From the NCBI GenBank assembly GCA_026873275.1, contig JANTUC010000001.1, positions 496,001 to 560,000 on the forward strand: a DNA stretch of 64,000 nt, read 5' to 3'. Of the stretch, positions 11,460 through 22,522 are shown in pieces. This DNA comes from Pseudopithomyces maydicus (Eukaryota; Ascomycota; Dothideomycetes; Pleosporales; Didymosphaeriaceae). Each line of letters begins with the position of its first letter. The stretch's first letter is position 1. Made by a program: the position numbers and the translations under genes. The notes under the pieces are model-generated. The model saw only the letters and a list, made by a program, of their open reading frames with translations. It was not told where the DNA came from and made no database searches.

Positions 11460-13128
11460 AAGGATGGACATAGATAGTCTACTGTACTGGATCCATGGAT
11501 TGTGTATTGTAACGTGCTGTTCAGCCTTGTCGGCTCCGACCAATGGAATCGCCCGCTCTGCTGACTCAACCCAACTTCCAGGCAGTGGCCAATCAACGTA
11601 GAGATGACACGGCTCGTGTAGCACAGTACGGGCTTACGGGTGGTTGATTGGTTGCCTCACCTTCTGATTGGCCCAGAATGCATCCCACGTCATCGTAGGC
11701 TGGCGTATGGACTCACCCTCTCACCCTCTCACCCTCTCGCCCTCCTCAAACCCGGCATTGGGGCCAGAAACAAACAGAGATCAGCCGTGAAGTGAATTTC
11801 ACCAAGGCTGCCATCATGTTTACTTTTGCCAGACACCTCGGCACCGTACCGTACATAGCCCTGCATCTATGTCGTGCAAGAAGTGAGTGTGACGAAGCCC
11901 CTCTTTTGCTAGCTACCACAAATGAGATACCTATCCTCATGGCAGACTAGCTATGCGAATCCCTGCTGACCCGGAGAATAAACTAATCCCCTATGTTCAT
12001 ACATGGTGTGCAGTGCATCGGGTCGCCACTCGGTCATCTACCAGGGGTACCGAGCAGCACGGCACGGGAAGGGCACCATCTCGGGAGCAAGGTACCAACC
12101 CCGAAGGCAGCAAGCGGCCACCGACACACCGAAAGCTGTATTGCAATGCGAGAACGGATATGCAGTGCATATTTCGGTCAGCTTGTTGGCTGCCTATTCT
12201 GATCGTGAACTTCGTCGTGGTGATTTTCCATCAGGCAAATAAGGCAGCATATCAGCTCTACATACGCCAGGTAACCCTGTCATCATCCTGCGCTCACCTC
12301 CGTGTAGTCGTCAAGCCCTGCATCCTATTATAATGGTCTGTTTCTGGCTTTTGCGCCTGTTTGATAGGCACCACTTGGTCGAAAAGCAACCATACGTTTG
12401 GCAATATCCGCTTCAACATACGAGCTGAATTGGATCTGGGTCTAGTACAACCATAACACAGACTGACTCATGTTTGTTTTCCTTGACTGCCTGATACCAT
12501 CTAGCCAATGCCGGCAGTACCACCTGCAACGGTACTTATCTGATAAGCTTCTCTTGTGGAAAATATGTGCCATATCAGTGTTTTGATCATCTTTGTAAGG
12601 ACCTAGACAGGTCATGCCGACTCCAGCCAAAGGAAGCCAGACACATACCATATCCATTGGTGTTTTCTTCCAGTATCTTGTGTCTGCTGCAAGGCTGGCG
12701 AACACGATATTGGACATATCAACGACGCTATCAAGGGCCAATCAGGATACGTCGCACCAACTCGCTGATCGGTAAACGTAGGTAATACTAGATGCGAACA
12801 GGCCAATCCGAACAGACCAACATCGTTACCGTCGGCATTTCTTTGAAACATCTGTTGTAAAGCTGTCTAAAACCCTCCCTGTCGAAATTGCAGAGGAGTT
12901 CATACGTGAATCAATCCACCAAACTCAGACAATTGCCTGAAAAGTGGTAAAATTAGATCCCCCATCACACAAGGCTTTCCAAGCTCAGCAGAAACAATCA
13001 TCATGTTCTAAGCTTCTATTGGAGTATCTCAGTTGTACAACTAGCCATCTAAAGCGATTGCTAGCAAGTCTATTCGTTTCAAGCAATGTTTCAAGAGTGG
13101 TCATACTGTACACGTTGAAGTGGTCATG
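11460..13128. other. long intergenic region
   Basis: About 1.7 kb with only short, mutually overlapping open frames on both strands. A four-copy 8-bp repeat lies at 11713-11744. No transposon ends, tRNA or conserved protein were recognised. A fast-evolving or degraded gene cannot be excluded. Confidence 0.45.
11713..11744. repeat. 8-bp tandem repeat, four copies
   Basis: Three exact copies of TCACCCTC and one copy with a single change (TCGCCCTC) stand head to tail. It is a pyrimidine-rich microsatellite in an intergenic region. Confidence 0.9.
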
Positions 13129-14814
13129 CTATGACGGAATTGCTTCTATAACATGTTGAGAAAACAACATCAAGTCGGCAGAACGACTTACAGCTTTGAG
13201 TTGTCCAATGGCAGACGATGCACTTTTGCATCGGCCGTGATTAGATGTCCATGGAAATTTGGGCCCAGTATCCATGCATGCTCGAGTCGAAGTATTTCGA
13301 AGATCCGCCTCCACAAAACTGTAGGGCGTGGCGTTTGAGGTGTCTTGGTTTACAGCAAACATACCTTCTGCGATACTGTTGGAACAAATTTCACAACCCT
13401 GGTTCTGTGCTGAATCCGTTCCCAATTCAGAGTATTGGTACTCTGGGATAGCATGAGCTCGTGTCTTGTCCATCTCTGTCTTATGTGAAGCATCGCCCAT
13501 TTGTGGCTTTGAAGCACGTGGTTGATCGATCGAATTGCCAAATGTATGGATGGACCCATCGCTGGTGGAAAACGAAGAGCCATCCGCAGTTCCGAACGAC
13601 CAATACTCTTCGGTGCGTTCCTTCAACGAGTCGTCACCAAATACTACCACCCCTCTCTTCTCAAGTATATTCGTATAAATCTTTCTTTCTATGGGGTTGT
13701 TCCTTGAATACTCTAACATCCATTCACGAACTCGCAATTTCATTTCCGTGCTATCGTATTCACCGGGAGATACCACTGTCTGCGCTCTGGTCATCAATAG
13801 GTTTGGTAAAACGGTCTGTCCGCCTGAACAAACAGGGTCAGATTTTCTCCGCTTTGGTCCTTGTGGCATGCCTCGAAATTTCGCAGTCCTCACCCGCAGA
13901 CGCTGTACTTTGACCTCGCAGTCGGAAAGTCTCGACAACACATTGCTATACTTTTCCTCGAAATCTGAATGGCTTGTGTGTAAAATTGGCAGCTTGAAAT
14001 TCCTCTGGGGCTTGGGATGATTTCGTTCTAAAATTTCAGACTGATGTGGACGGAAAGAGTCGAATTCCTTCCTCAAGCTTTCTAATTCCTTCATGGCTAC
14101 ATTATATTGTAGTTCAACGTCACCAGCAGTCGTTACAATCTTCCTGGGCTGTATGGGGAGGTTTTGCGATTCTTTTGGTGGCTCGGATACGTTCAGTGGT
14201 GAAAAAGGCGGAGTAGGTGGCGGTGGAGGAGGAGCATCATGCACGAGGACTACATCGCCTGCTAAATTGACGGGGTCAGGAGGTGGTGGTGGGTGTGGAG
14301 CATCCGACATTATATAATGCTGACATGAATCGAGGGTAAGCTTGTTGAACACATCTGGACATTGATGTTGGTAGAACATGCTCTCCCTCTGCGTGAAAGA
14401 CTGTTCCGCAGCTCCCAACGCTCTTTCATCTTCGAGAAAGTCATCTTCGCTACTACCCATCTCGTCTCGCGCTTTCTCAATCTCTTCGTATGCGTCCATG
14501 ATCGACGAAGGTAGGGCTATTCGACTTTCATGCAGAAATATACGCAGAAAATTCATGAACTGCCCTTCCATGTTGCCCATCTTGATACGTTGCATTCGAA
14601 CGGCCGCCCCAGTAGATCTGAGCCTCGTACGCTCAACAAACAATTTCTCTCTTACTTGGGCCAAATCTTCTTGCAGCCGACTCATCTCTCGGATTTGGGA
14701 TTGAATTGTCGCGAGAGGATTATCTGATGGGTGTAAAAAGTATCCTGGGTCAGTATGACCCAAGACAGGTCCATTTTCGTTGGTGGAACAACGTGGAGAG
14801 CTGTATGCCTGCAT
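13129..14814 (-). CDS. uncharacterised coiled-coil and proline-rich protein
   Basis: One long exon, 561 residues from the first ATG (MQAYSSPRC). The frame stays open 16 codons further upstream from a TTG, and TATGCAG next to this ATG could be an intron acceptor, so the true N-terminus may lie in another exon. Residues about 40-90 are a strong coiled coil (QSQIREMSRLQEDLAQVREK). A poly-proline tract follows near residue 170-215 (HPPPPPDP, PPPPPPTPPF), then a second helical stretch (MKELESLRKEFDSF) and a basic patch (PQGPKRRKSD). No enzyme motif is visible. The layout is compatible with a scaffold or cytoskeletal adaptor, but function is not assigned. The plus-strand open frames over this region look like shadows of it. 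Confidence 0.6.
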   Translation of the reverse strand: MQAYSSPRCSTNENGPVLGHTDPGYFLHPSDNPLATIQSQIREMSRLQEDLAQVREKLFVERTRLRSTGAAVRMQRIKMGNMEGQFMNFLRIFLHESRIALPSSIMDAYEEIEKARDEMGSSEDDFLEDERALGAAEQSFTQRESMFYQHQCPDVFNKLTLDSCQHYIMSDAPHPPPPPDPVNLAGDVVLVHDAPPPPPPTPPFSPLNVSEPPKESQNLPIQPRKIVTTAGDVELQYNVAMKELESLRKEFDSFRPHQSEILERNHPKPQRNFKLPILHTSHSDFEEKYSNVLSRLSDCEVKVQRLRVRTAKFRGMPQGPKRRKSDPVCSGGQTVLPNLLMTRAQTVVSPGEYDSTEMKLRVREWMLEYSRNNPIERKIYTNILEKRGVVVFGDDSLKERTEEYWSFGTADGSSFSTSDGSIHTFGNSIDQPRASKPQMGDASHKTEMDKTRAHAIPEYQYSELGTDSAQNQGCEICSNSIAEGMFAVNQDTSNATPYSFVEADLRNTSTRACMDTGPKFPWTSNHGRCKSASSAIGQLKAVSRSADLMLFSQHVIEAIPS

Positions 14815-15541
14815 ATCACAAGGTGTGATGAGTAATGAAGAGACCAACCGCGACCGTGACAATCATCTGGTGGCAGAAGGACCGAGTTGCAGATTCAAGG
14901 CGGTATTTCTCAAATCTCGTAGTCGCAATGATGCGTGTATCCGGACTTTAATAAAGAGGCAGCCGTATTTCTGTTCGTGGTTCTTGGTAGGGCATCAAGG
15001 CCTCATCCGTGGTTAAATACAAGCAGTGCACCATGGTCCGAGAAGATAGGTTGTCCGGAAACAGGGGCTGAAGCGCCCCAAAACTGGTTAATGACCGGAA
15101 GGGCGTCGGGTGCACATATGCACCGACGAGGCAGCTGGAATTTAATTTGCTGGCCTTATCAGCGCCATGTTTGTGCTTTGCAGGATGACCGGGAAGTCTA
15201 GGAATCCCGGGCAGATGGTTGCGCGGCACGGAGCGTACCCTAGCTCAGCCCGCGTCTCATTCATGCCGTCCCACCACAACTTGACACGAGGACGGCCACC
15301 GCCCACACCCAAGCAAGCGAGGTCATGCCGCACATTTTGCCTGCATACCTGTGCAGATATCAAGCCAAAAGCGGGGAAGGCTGTACGGCCTTCTCGCCAC
15401 TGTCATGAATGCCCACACACACCTCTGAAAGTCCAATGAACAGTATAATGCTTTCGCAGAGCCGCATCAGAACGCTGTCGCCGCTACTAGTATTAATAGA
15501 TCTTCTGTTCAGTCCCACATAACGCTACATGGTCGTCCAAC
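14815..15541. other. intergenic gap between divergent genes
   Basis: Shared upstream region of the coiled-coil gene (minus) and the DUF6590 gene (plus). No conserved open frame, repeat or RNA was recognised. Confidence 0.4.
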
Positions 15542-16851
15542 ATGTCATCTGGTGGTCAGTCGGCATGGACATGGGATCCTAATCGTCGGGACTACTACTT
15601 CGTCACCAGAGATCGCAATGGTGAGCTTCGAGGCACCTTTGACTTCATCTGAAACCATCTCATCGGGAAAAGGGAATTACACCTATCATTATCAAAGAGC
15701 GCAGGCGCAATCAGCATCCCAGCATACTTTGAATCCTTCTTATGCAGGCGCCTCGCCATACTCCATGAGCTATGCCACCGGAATAGCCTCGCAGAACTCT
15801 TTGAATTATTCGGCTACCAACGTACAGCCTTCCATGCTAAATGGCAATGTTCCAAGTCCGACCTTGTACCAGAGATCAGAAACGGTGTCTTGGGCTATGC
15901 CGCCAGCGCCGAGCTCTGGCCAGTAGGTTTTCTCTCTGTAGCCTACCATGGAACTCTGGTTTTGATTTAGGCTGACCAAGGTTTCAAAAGGCGCCCAAGA
16001 GTGGATTCAGGAATGTCCGAACCCCCTGGGGCAGCCTTAATTCGTGGGACACCTGAAACAGGTCCATTCGAAAAATTGGATCCTAGTCAGTATTCTGGCA
16101 TACTATGTTGATTGTGCTTATTTAATCAGGCTATCAAATGAGGAACGGGGCCGAGATATATCAGTTCTTTGTAGTAGGGAAGGTATGAAATTGCCTACAT
16201 GACAATTTTTCACTGATATGGACGAATCGGCTACAGGTATTCTCTATGCTTCATATCCAAGCTGCAAGCGCAGACGAACTACTACCACTCAGCGATAACA
16301 TCACATTGGTTAAATATGGGGAGAGGGCTTTCTCGCAAATTCGTCGCTTCATCGTGGCTGAAAAGAAGCGCGGATTTGTGTATGCATGGTAAGCGTGTCT
16401 GAGGCAGCTGGCATACTCGATTCTAATTCTGGAATTCAGCCCAATCACCACTTATTCCAATCAAGGTTGTTTGAAAAAAGGCTGCGTTCCCTCAGAACAC
16501 TCGGTCGTTTATGTTCGTGGGACTAATCCGAGTTTCTTTGCGGGCGAATACGAATCAGGATTGACCAAAGCCTCAATATGCATCGAGCCTGCCGACGCCT
16601 CTGTTCGCATGACACCTCAATCGCGAGTTCATTATGCGAAGTCTTACCCTATCGAAATGAATGTCAAGGTTAAAGACATTGGTAACGTTGCATCGGAAGA
16701 CCTCCCCAAATTTATTGAATATTACCACCAAGAAAGTAGAACCATGCCGGAATCCGGAATTGCTTCGAGTACACCGTGTGATAGGAACGAAGCCCTGGCA
16801 GGAATTCAAGATTGGAAAGATACCAATCAGTATTCTTCTTACGGTCGTTGA
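15542..16851 (+). CDS. DUF6590-domain protein
   Basis: Six exons (15542-15620, 15673-15922, 15991-16085, 16130-16182, 16237-16388, 16440-16851) close in phase to 346 residues. The N-terminus (WTWDPNRRDYYFVTRDRNG) has the W/Y-rich opening often seen in these fungal proteins. Residues about 60-140 are Ser/Asn/Gln/Tyr-rich and disordered. From about residue 165 the DUF6590-type core appears only after splicing: QFFVVGKVFSMLHIQAAS, then RRFIVAEKKRGFVYACPITT, HSVVYVRG and a final ESYPIEM-like strand region. The domain is widespread and multi-copy in filamentous ascomycetes; its function is unknown. One donor (GTCAGT at 16086) is weaker than usual, but the reading frame demands it. Confidence 0.8.
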
Positions 16852-17225
16852 CTACATCTTAAATACGTTTTCTCCAGTTCAGGATCACGCTTTTATTTTT
16901 CAAATTACAGAACAACACTCCTTAATGAGTATTTGGTTGTTGTATTTGTGTCTTAGGGATGAGGCTTGGGTTTCGATATTACCGAAAGCCTACACACTAT
17001 ACTATGGTTTTGACTTCAAATACGTTTCGTCTAATCAACAATCCCATCATTTGATTGTTCTCTTTAATCATCTCTAGCTATTTCATGGCTTGATACTTCG
17101 CTCAGATTCATTTTCAGGTTCTCTCCACACAGAGGTTGTTTCTTCTATTTTATCACAGTACCATCAAATATATATGCTCGTCATACTCGTCGGCTCACTA
17201 CTAGCATGAACATGGCTTGTCATCA
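16852..17225. other. AT-rich convergent intergenic gap
   Basis: Sequence between two convergent genes, where 3' UTRs are expected. It is rich in T/A with no coding signal. Confidence 0.45.
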
Positions 17226-18303
17226 TCATTCACGATCCGCCGAAGGAACATAGAGTGTTATTTGGCCAATAAAGAAAATAACGATCGAAAGCCCTCCAAT
17301 GATGCTAAAAACGATGGCAACCTACTACGTAAGCAAAGTCTCAGCGGCTTAACCTCTGTAGAACTTACTTTCGCATCATCACTCCACCAGTTTTCATGAT
17401 CAATACGTCGTATTGCAGACCAGACGTGAAGAAACAATCCAACGATCATGCAGATGGCTGCGGTAGTAAGGAACATTACTGGCATCTGCCAGGTGTATAA
17501 CTGAGCCATGCCTGGTCTAAGCCTCCCAGTGTGTCGCTTTCCGTTCGACTTGGCCAAGAGCTCTCGAATTTGCACAAGGCCATCTCGGTGGGAGGACATG
17601 CGGTATAGGCGGACGGTTTGATCAGCTGCGCTGAGTATGGCAAAAACTGATAAGATGATACCGCAATACCTATGGTAGGTTATTATCAGTCTGCTACAGC
17701 GGGCGATACAAGTAACTCACCAGGTTGTACGAACGGGCCATGGTGATATCTTTCCGTTGGGAAGTATGGCAGGCCACGATCCAGTCGAAGTAAGGACACC
17801 AGCGAGCAGGGCAGCCTGATGTCTTGTCAAGAGGCGTTCTATATCAGCGCAGAGCTTGTGAATACATATCAGGGGAGTGAATCTCAAAGTAAATCTAATA
17901 GAAAGTAGTAGAGAGATAGACGTACGACGACGCCAACGAAGCTCAACTCGTTCAGTCTGTTGTCTCTCCAGTTTTCTGTCAATCGGTCTCTCTCGTCTGA
18001 ATCTTCAGTATTGAGTAGTATCTCAATTGGATCATGTGTTGAAGCACCAGGGGCATATACACCTCCCCAGAAGAAGTCGAAAACGCGAGGTAAGCCTGAA
18101 TAGGTATTTATTTTGCGTTCCAATTCGTTTTCCCGTTGCTCGGGCGTAGGTGTAGGACCCAAGTGCCGAATCGACGACGAATGCTCTGTAACTGTATCAG
18201 AAAGCATATGCGATGTACTTTGGGCTTCCGGGTCTTGTTTTTTCGATCCTTGCGTAGCCCTGGGAGTGTATTTTGGAACAGTAGAGTTCAACATGGTAGG
18301 CAT
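17226..18303 (-). CDS. uncharacterised four-helix membrane protein
   Basis: Four exons on the minus strand (18303-17926, 17815-17721, 17669-17369, 17321-17226) join to 289 residues. The start could also be the ATG three codons downstream at 18294. The N-terminal 125 residues are hydrophilic, with a PTPEQRENELERK helix and DFFWGGVYAPG. Four hydrophobic segments then follow, roughly at VVAALLAGVLTSTG, YCGIILSVFAILSA, MPVMFLTTAAICMIVGLF and VAIVFSIIGGLSIVIFFIG, the last supplied by the final exon. A positively charged loop (KSNGKRHTGRLR) lies between helices 2 and 3. No known family was recognised and no function is proposed. It is probably an integral membrane protein of plasma or internal membranes. 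Confidence 0.7.
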
Positions 18304-18978
18304 GTGAGCAGCCGAGCACAGCCGGGCTTGTCACTGAAAGAGAAAAGAGGCCTCTGGCCACCAATATCAATCATGAAAGTATTATATTATGCTACAAAGA
18401 AAACCTCTTGATGAAAGCATCGAGGACGATCTTAAGCGCAGGGTGTGTTTGCATGTTGCGGGGGCGGGCTTTGCCAATGTGGCTTATGACGTATCAAGCG
18501 TGCAGCAGCGCAAACCGATTACTTAGAGCATCCGCCATATCCATCTGGCCTCCTGTTCTAATGGAAAAGGCACGATTAGCTTGATATCATGCATCAAGCA
18601 CAATTGGTTCCAAGTTAGCTCATACCTTTGTGCCGAAACGTATCTGTCGAGTTGGTGCAGCTGCTACTCACATGTGTACGTCACACCTATCAAACACCAT
18701 TTTCAGGTCATAATTTATTTTTTATTTCTTCTAAATCGCTACCTAAAGGATGATAAACGTGTTCCAGGGACACGAGAGCCTCACTGTCACAACGAGATGA
18801 CAAGCAAATATTACTCATGATCCGTTGTCAATTCCATGAAGCTGCTCACACCTCAGGAACAAGACTAGCTGAAGATGAAATGTGCATGAAAGAACTCTAG
18901 TCCATTACATGCTATTTGAGCCGAGCTATAGTCCATTATTGCGCTCTTGTACCCGGATGAGGATCTGGGTGCACTGCT
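18304..18978. other. intergenic gap
   Basis: Upstream of the membrane-protein gene and downstream of the SANT-like gene. Only short frames without family features were seen. Confidence 0.4.
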
Positions 18979-20357
18979 TCACTGGGAAGACTTGATCTTG
19001 GAGTTGATTTGACGACTAATCCCTGCTTCGTTGCGCCCCGGGAAAAAGTTGGCCACGTATCTATATGGCAGCTCGGGAACTGTTTCATGGATGATCTTGA
19101 GTGTCCTGATATCGTTTTCGGACCATTGCGCTCCTTTTTTAGGCGGGGCATTATGACCCTCAACGGAAGCAAAGTGGGTCGGCCAGTTATTCTTCAGGGC
19201 TTTCTGGAGCTCAATCTTCTTGTCCTTGGAAAGAATGCGGCTGTCGATAGAGTTTATCAACTTGGTTCGGATGGATGAGATCGATGGTGCCTTCTTTGTC
19301 TGGGCCATGTCAGACGGCGTGATGGGCGTCCTAGCAACACCGTGCTTTTCTTTAGGCGACACCTCTTCAACATAATCAGAGTCATCATCCTTCTCTTCTG
19401 GGATCTGGATATCTTGCCAACCAAGTTTGTCAGTTTCCTCACCAAGTTCATCGGGAGATCGTTTTGTTGGTACGGTCGGTGTGGTCGGTGCGTTCAGTGC
19501 GCTTCGTAGCTTTCGCTCCTTCGAGATTCGAGTTTGGATGGCGGACTCTGAGCGCGATGGAAGATACTGTTCCTGAATTTGTCGTGGTGTCATGTTCTTC
19601 TTCATTGCTTCCCAGATGATGTCGCGATCCACCTGCTCCCAAGTCTTCTGGCTATCAGCATACGGGGTTTGGTGGCGGTCTCGTGAAGGTTCTGTGCAGT
19701 TTGCTGGGGAGATTCCACTGAGCTGCTTTTTGGATGGATTTGGGATCGAAGTCCTTGCAGGTGGCACCGGAAGAACGGTTAAATCGTTCGCCGCAGAAGG
19801 ACTAAGTATGGTGTTCGGAGGCCTCGTGATAGGCGGTGCGGGCGCCCTCCGGTCTTCAACTGTGACAGTAGAGACATTTGTTTCCAAGTCACTCAGGGCA
19901 CTCTGACATTCTTGTTCTGTGCGACCCTCGAAGAATACCTCTGCAATATCTTTGGTCTTGACTCCATGTGCTGACAACAACTTGAGGACCTCCTTGTCGG
20001 CTGGTTCCCATGGCATGTTTGGTGCTAGCTGCCAATTCGCTGTATCCATCTTTCGAAGATGTGATGGCCAACCATGTTTATCAAGACTGCTGGTGAGGCT
20101 CCATCGTGCCCTATCTGAAAGGTATCTGGTAATTTCGTCAGAAATCATCTTATATTATTTCCTTGTATTTGATCTTACTCAAGTTTACCAACAAGAAAAT
20201 TCTGGAAGCCCTTTATAGTCGGCTGAAATGTACTGTCCAATCCAGACCAATCGGGAGAGAAATCGGAGACTCCGCCTGCAGTCGTTATGTTTGCAATAGT
20301 TGATGTGACCCGAAAATTCGATTGGGGGCCTAGCTTTGTATTGTTCTGGAAGTTCAT
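18979..20357 (-). CDS. uncharacterised protein with duplicated SANT/Myb-like modules
   Basis: Two minus-strand exons, 20357-20179 and 20125-18979, join across a 53-nt intron (GTAAGA donor, CTGAC branch, CCAG acceptor) to 441 residues. The start is the first ATG in exon 1; the frame is open a further 44 codons upstream without an ATG, so an upstream exon is possible. Residues about 50-142 and 345-441 are an internal duplication: a helix, a WPxH motif, then a Trp-initiated SANT/Myb-like helical repeat ending in a GRxE motif. A third SANT-like unit (TWEQVDRDIIWEAM) is near 222-262. Linkers are Pro/Ser/Thr-rich with an acidic patch (EEKDDDSDYVEEV). SANT/Myb folds bind DNA or histone tails, so nuclear chromatin binding is an inference. 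No catalytic domain is visible. Confidence 0.7.
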
Positions 20358-21248
20358 GATCACTGTCGTGTCCGTGGATTGCTGGTAGATCGTTGTTACT
20401 GATGAGTGTACCAAAGATATCTTAAAAGGTAGTGGTAGACGCGTGGTTGCCTTGATTGCAAGTTCAGGACTGGGATTTCGTTTACTCAATGTTTATTTAT
20501 ATCACGTAAGAATTGTAGGTGAGTTGATTGAAGGTAAATTTGCTGGAAAATATCACTTGGGCCGACAATACAGGAGTCAAATGGAGTTTAGTGAACAAAT
20601 CCAGTTGACAAGATAGCCAACGGAGCCAGATATGGTGTGAATGTCTATCGAAGTTGAGTTTTGTTGCACGGTAGTCACCCTGCATATTCCATAGAAAAGA
20701 AAAGAAAAACATTATGCAAAGGCAGGCATACGCCCCTCATTTGACCATCCTTCTTTTCATTCATTATCAGAGCTCCTACGCAGTTCGGGCTTTCAACATA
20801 CCAAAACATCTCTCCTAGTATTCATCATGAATTCGCGTGCTGAAGAAACTTGAAGATATTGATAGATGTTAGTCCTTTGTAAAGATTTTCGATTATCATT
20901 TTGAGCATGTCGTTCGGACTTGTGAAGTGATCTTCGTGCAAGTTGAATGATTATCCTCCCTAGACAGGTGATAGAGGGGTTCCGTAGTGGAGGCTTGAAT
21001 TTTGAACAAAAAGGGTACTGCAGGTTTGTGAGAATATTGCGACGAGCTGTGACAGGGTACTAGCAGACTGAACTATCAAGCAATAATGTTTTACACGATG
21101 AGTCTATTTAGAGAGAATTATTGACTTTTACACGAGTGATGAGCTCGTTCAACGTCTAATATATGTACACCATAGGCATAAAGGCCACTTAGGTAGAATA
21201 GTTTTGCGGCTAACCAGCCAAGCTCGAGGTCGATGAAAAAATGACCAT
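20358..21248. other. intergenic gap with possible 5' exon
   Basis: The first part (20358-20489) continues the open frame of the SANT-like gene and may be coding or leader sequence. The rest is AT-rich, and no gene was recognised. Confidence 0.4.
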
Positions 21249-22522
21249 TTACAAGAGGCATCCAAGGACACCACCAACGGTGCCGAGAGCGCCACCGACA
21301 ACACCACCAACGGTACCGAAAGCAGCACCAAGAACACCCTTGACGATCGGTCCAAGACCGCTGAGAACAACGGTGAGGATGCCAGTGACACCACCAAGAA
21401 GTCCAAAGACAATGGTCAAAAGGTCAGCAACGACAACGTTAAGGACAGCGAGCAGGTTAAGAACAACTGTGAGCAGAGCAATAACAACGGATCCGAGGAA
21501 CTCGAAGATGGCTGTGCAAAGTTAGTGGGGTGTAGCGCATACATGTCTTGCGGGGAACACTTACAAATCTTCAGGGTGACAACAACGCCGTGGAGGGTGA
21601 ACAGAATTTCGAAAAGGAGGCTAAGCACGAGGCTAACAAGCTCGTCCTTGACCTCGCCAACGAGCTCAGTGGACTCTCCAAGGACGACAGACAATTCGGC
21701 GCAAAGGTCGGCAACGATCTGGACGATGGCAACAACCTCACCCTTGATGGTGACAGAGACCTCGGAGGTGTGGGAGATATCCTTGACGGAGGAGATGGTG
21801 GCGTTGATAACGGCAGTGTGCTTCTTGACCGATTCAAGGGTGGCGCTGACCTTGCCGCAGACATCCTCACCGCTCGTGCGGGCGTTGAGGGCAAGGCCGA
21901 CGGCGGGAACGTCGACATCGGCGATAGAGGGAACCTCAACGTTCAGAGCGTCACGGACATTGAGTCCAAGACCAACAGGGACGTTGACGTCGGCGATGGA
22001 GGGAACCTCGACGTTCAAAGCGTCGCGGGCGTTGACTCCGAGGCCAACAGGGACATTGACGTCGGCGATGGAGGGGACCTCGACGTTGAGAGCGTCACGG
22101 ACATTGAGTCCAAGACCAACAGGGACGTTGACGTCGGCGATGGAGGGAACCTCGACGTTCAAAGCGTCGCGAGCGTTGACTCCAAGGCCAACGGGGACGT
22201 TGACGTCAGCGATAGAGGGAACCTCGACGTTGAGAGCGTCGCGGGCATTGACTCCAAGACCAACGGGGACGTTGACGTCAGCGATGGAGGGGACTTCGAC
22301 GTTCAGAGCATTGCGGGCATTCAGACCAAGGCCAACCTTGGGAACGTTGACGTTGGCAATGGAAGGAACTTCGACGTTCAATGCCTTGCGGGCGTTGAGC
22401 GCAAGACCGACGGCGGGGACGTTCACATCGGCGATGGAAGGAAGGGAGACGTCCAAAGGCGCAGCGGAGGAGGTTGCGAAGATTGCCGAGACGGCAGTGA
22501 GGCCAAAGTTGTTGAAGCGCAT
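21249..22522 (-). CDS. secreted tandem-repeat protein with hydrophobic Gly-rich C-terminus
   Basis: Exons 22522-21565 and 21511-21249 join to 406 residues across a 53-nt intron. A signal peptide is likely at residues 1-20 (MRFNNFGLTAVSAIFATSSA). Eight consecutive units of 24-25 residues follow, each around PSIADVNVPVGLG, NARDALNVEV, with only Ala/Val/Lys and Asn/Asp swaps between copies. A Cys-containing domain comes next (GEDVCGKVSATLES, then VADLCAELSVVLGES). Exon 2 adds a strongly hydrophobic stretch with GTVGGVVGGALGTVGGVLG and ends in CLL. No catalytic motif is visible. The layout suggests a cell-wall or surface protein, or a self-associating secreted one; function is unknown. Long plus-strand open frames over the repeat arise from its composition. 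Confidence 0.75.
21880..22490 (-). repeat. coding tandem repeat, about 72-75 bp unit, eight copies
   Basis: The repeat block inside the secreted protein gene. Inner copies differ by only a few bases per unit (for example GCGTCGCGGGCG versus GCGTCACGGACA on the plus strand), so unequal exchange or slippage could readily change copy number. Edges are approximate. Confidence 0.8.
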
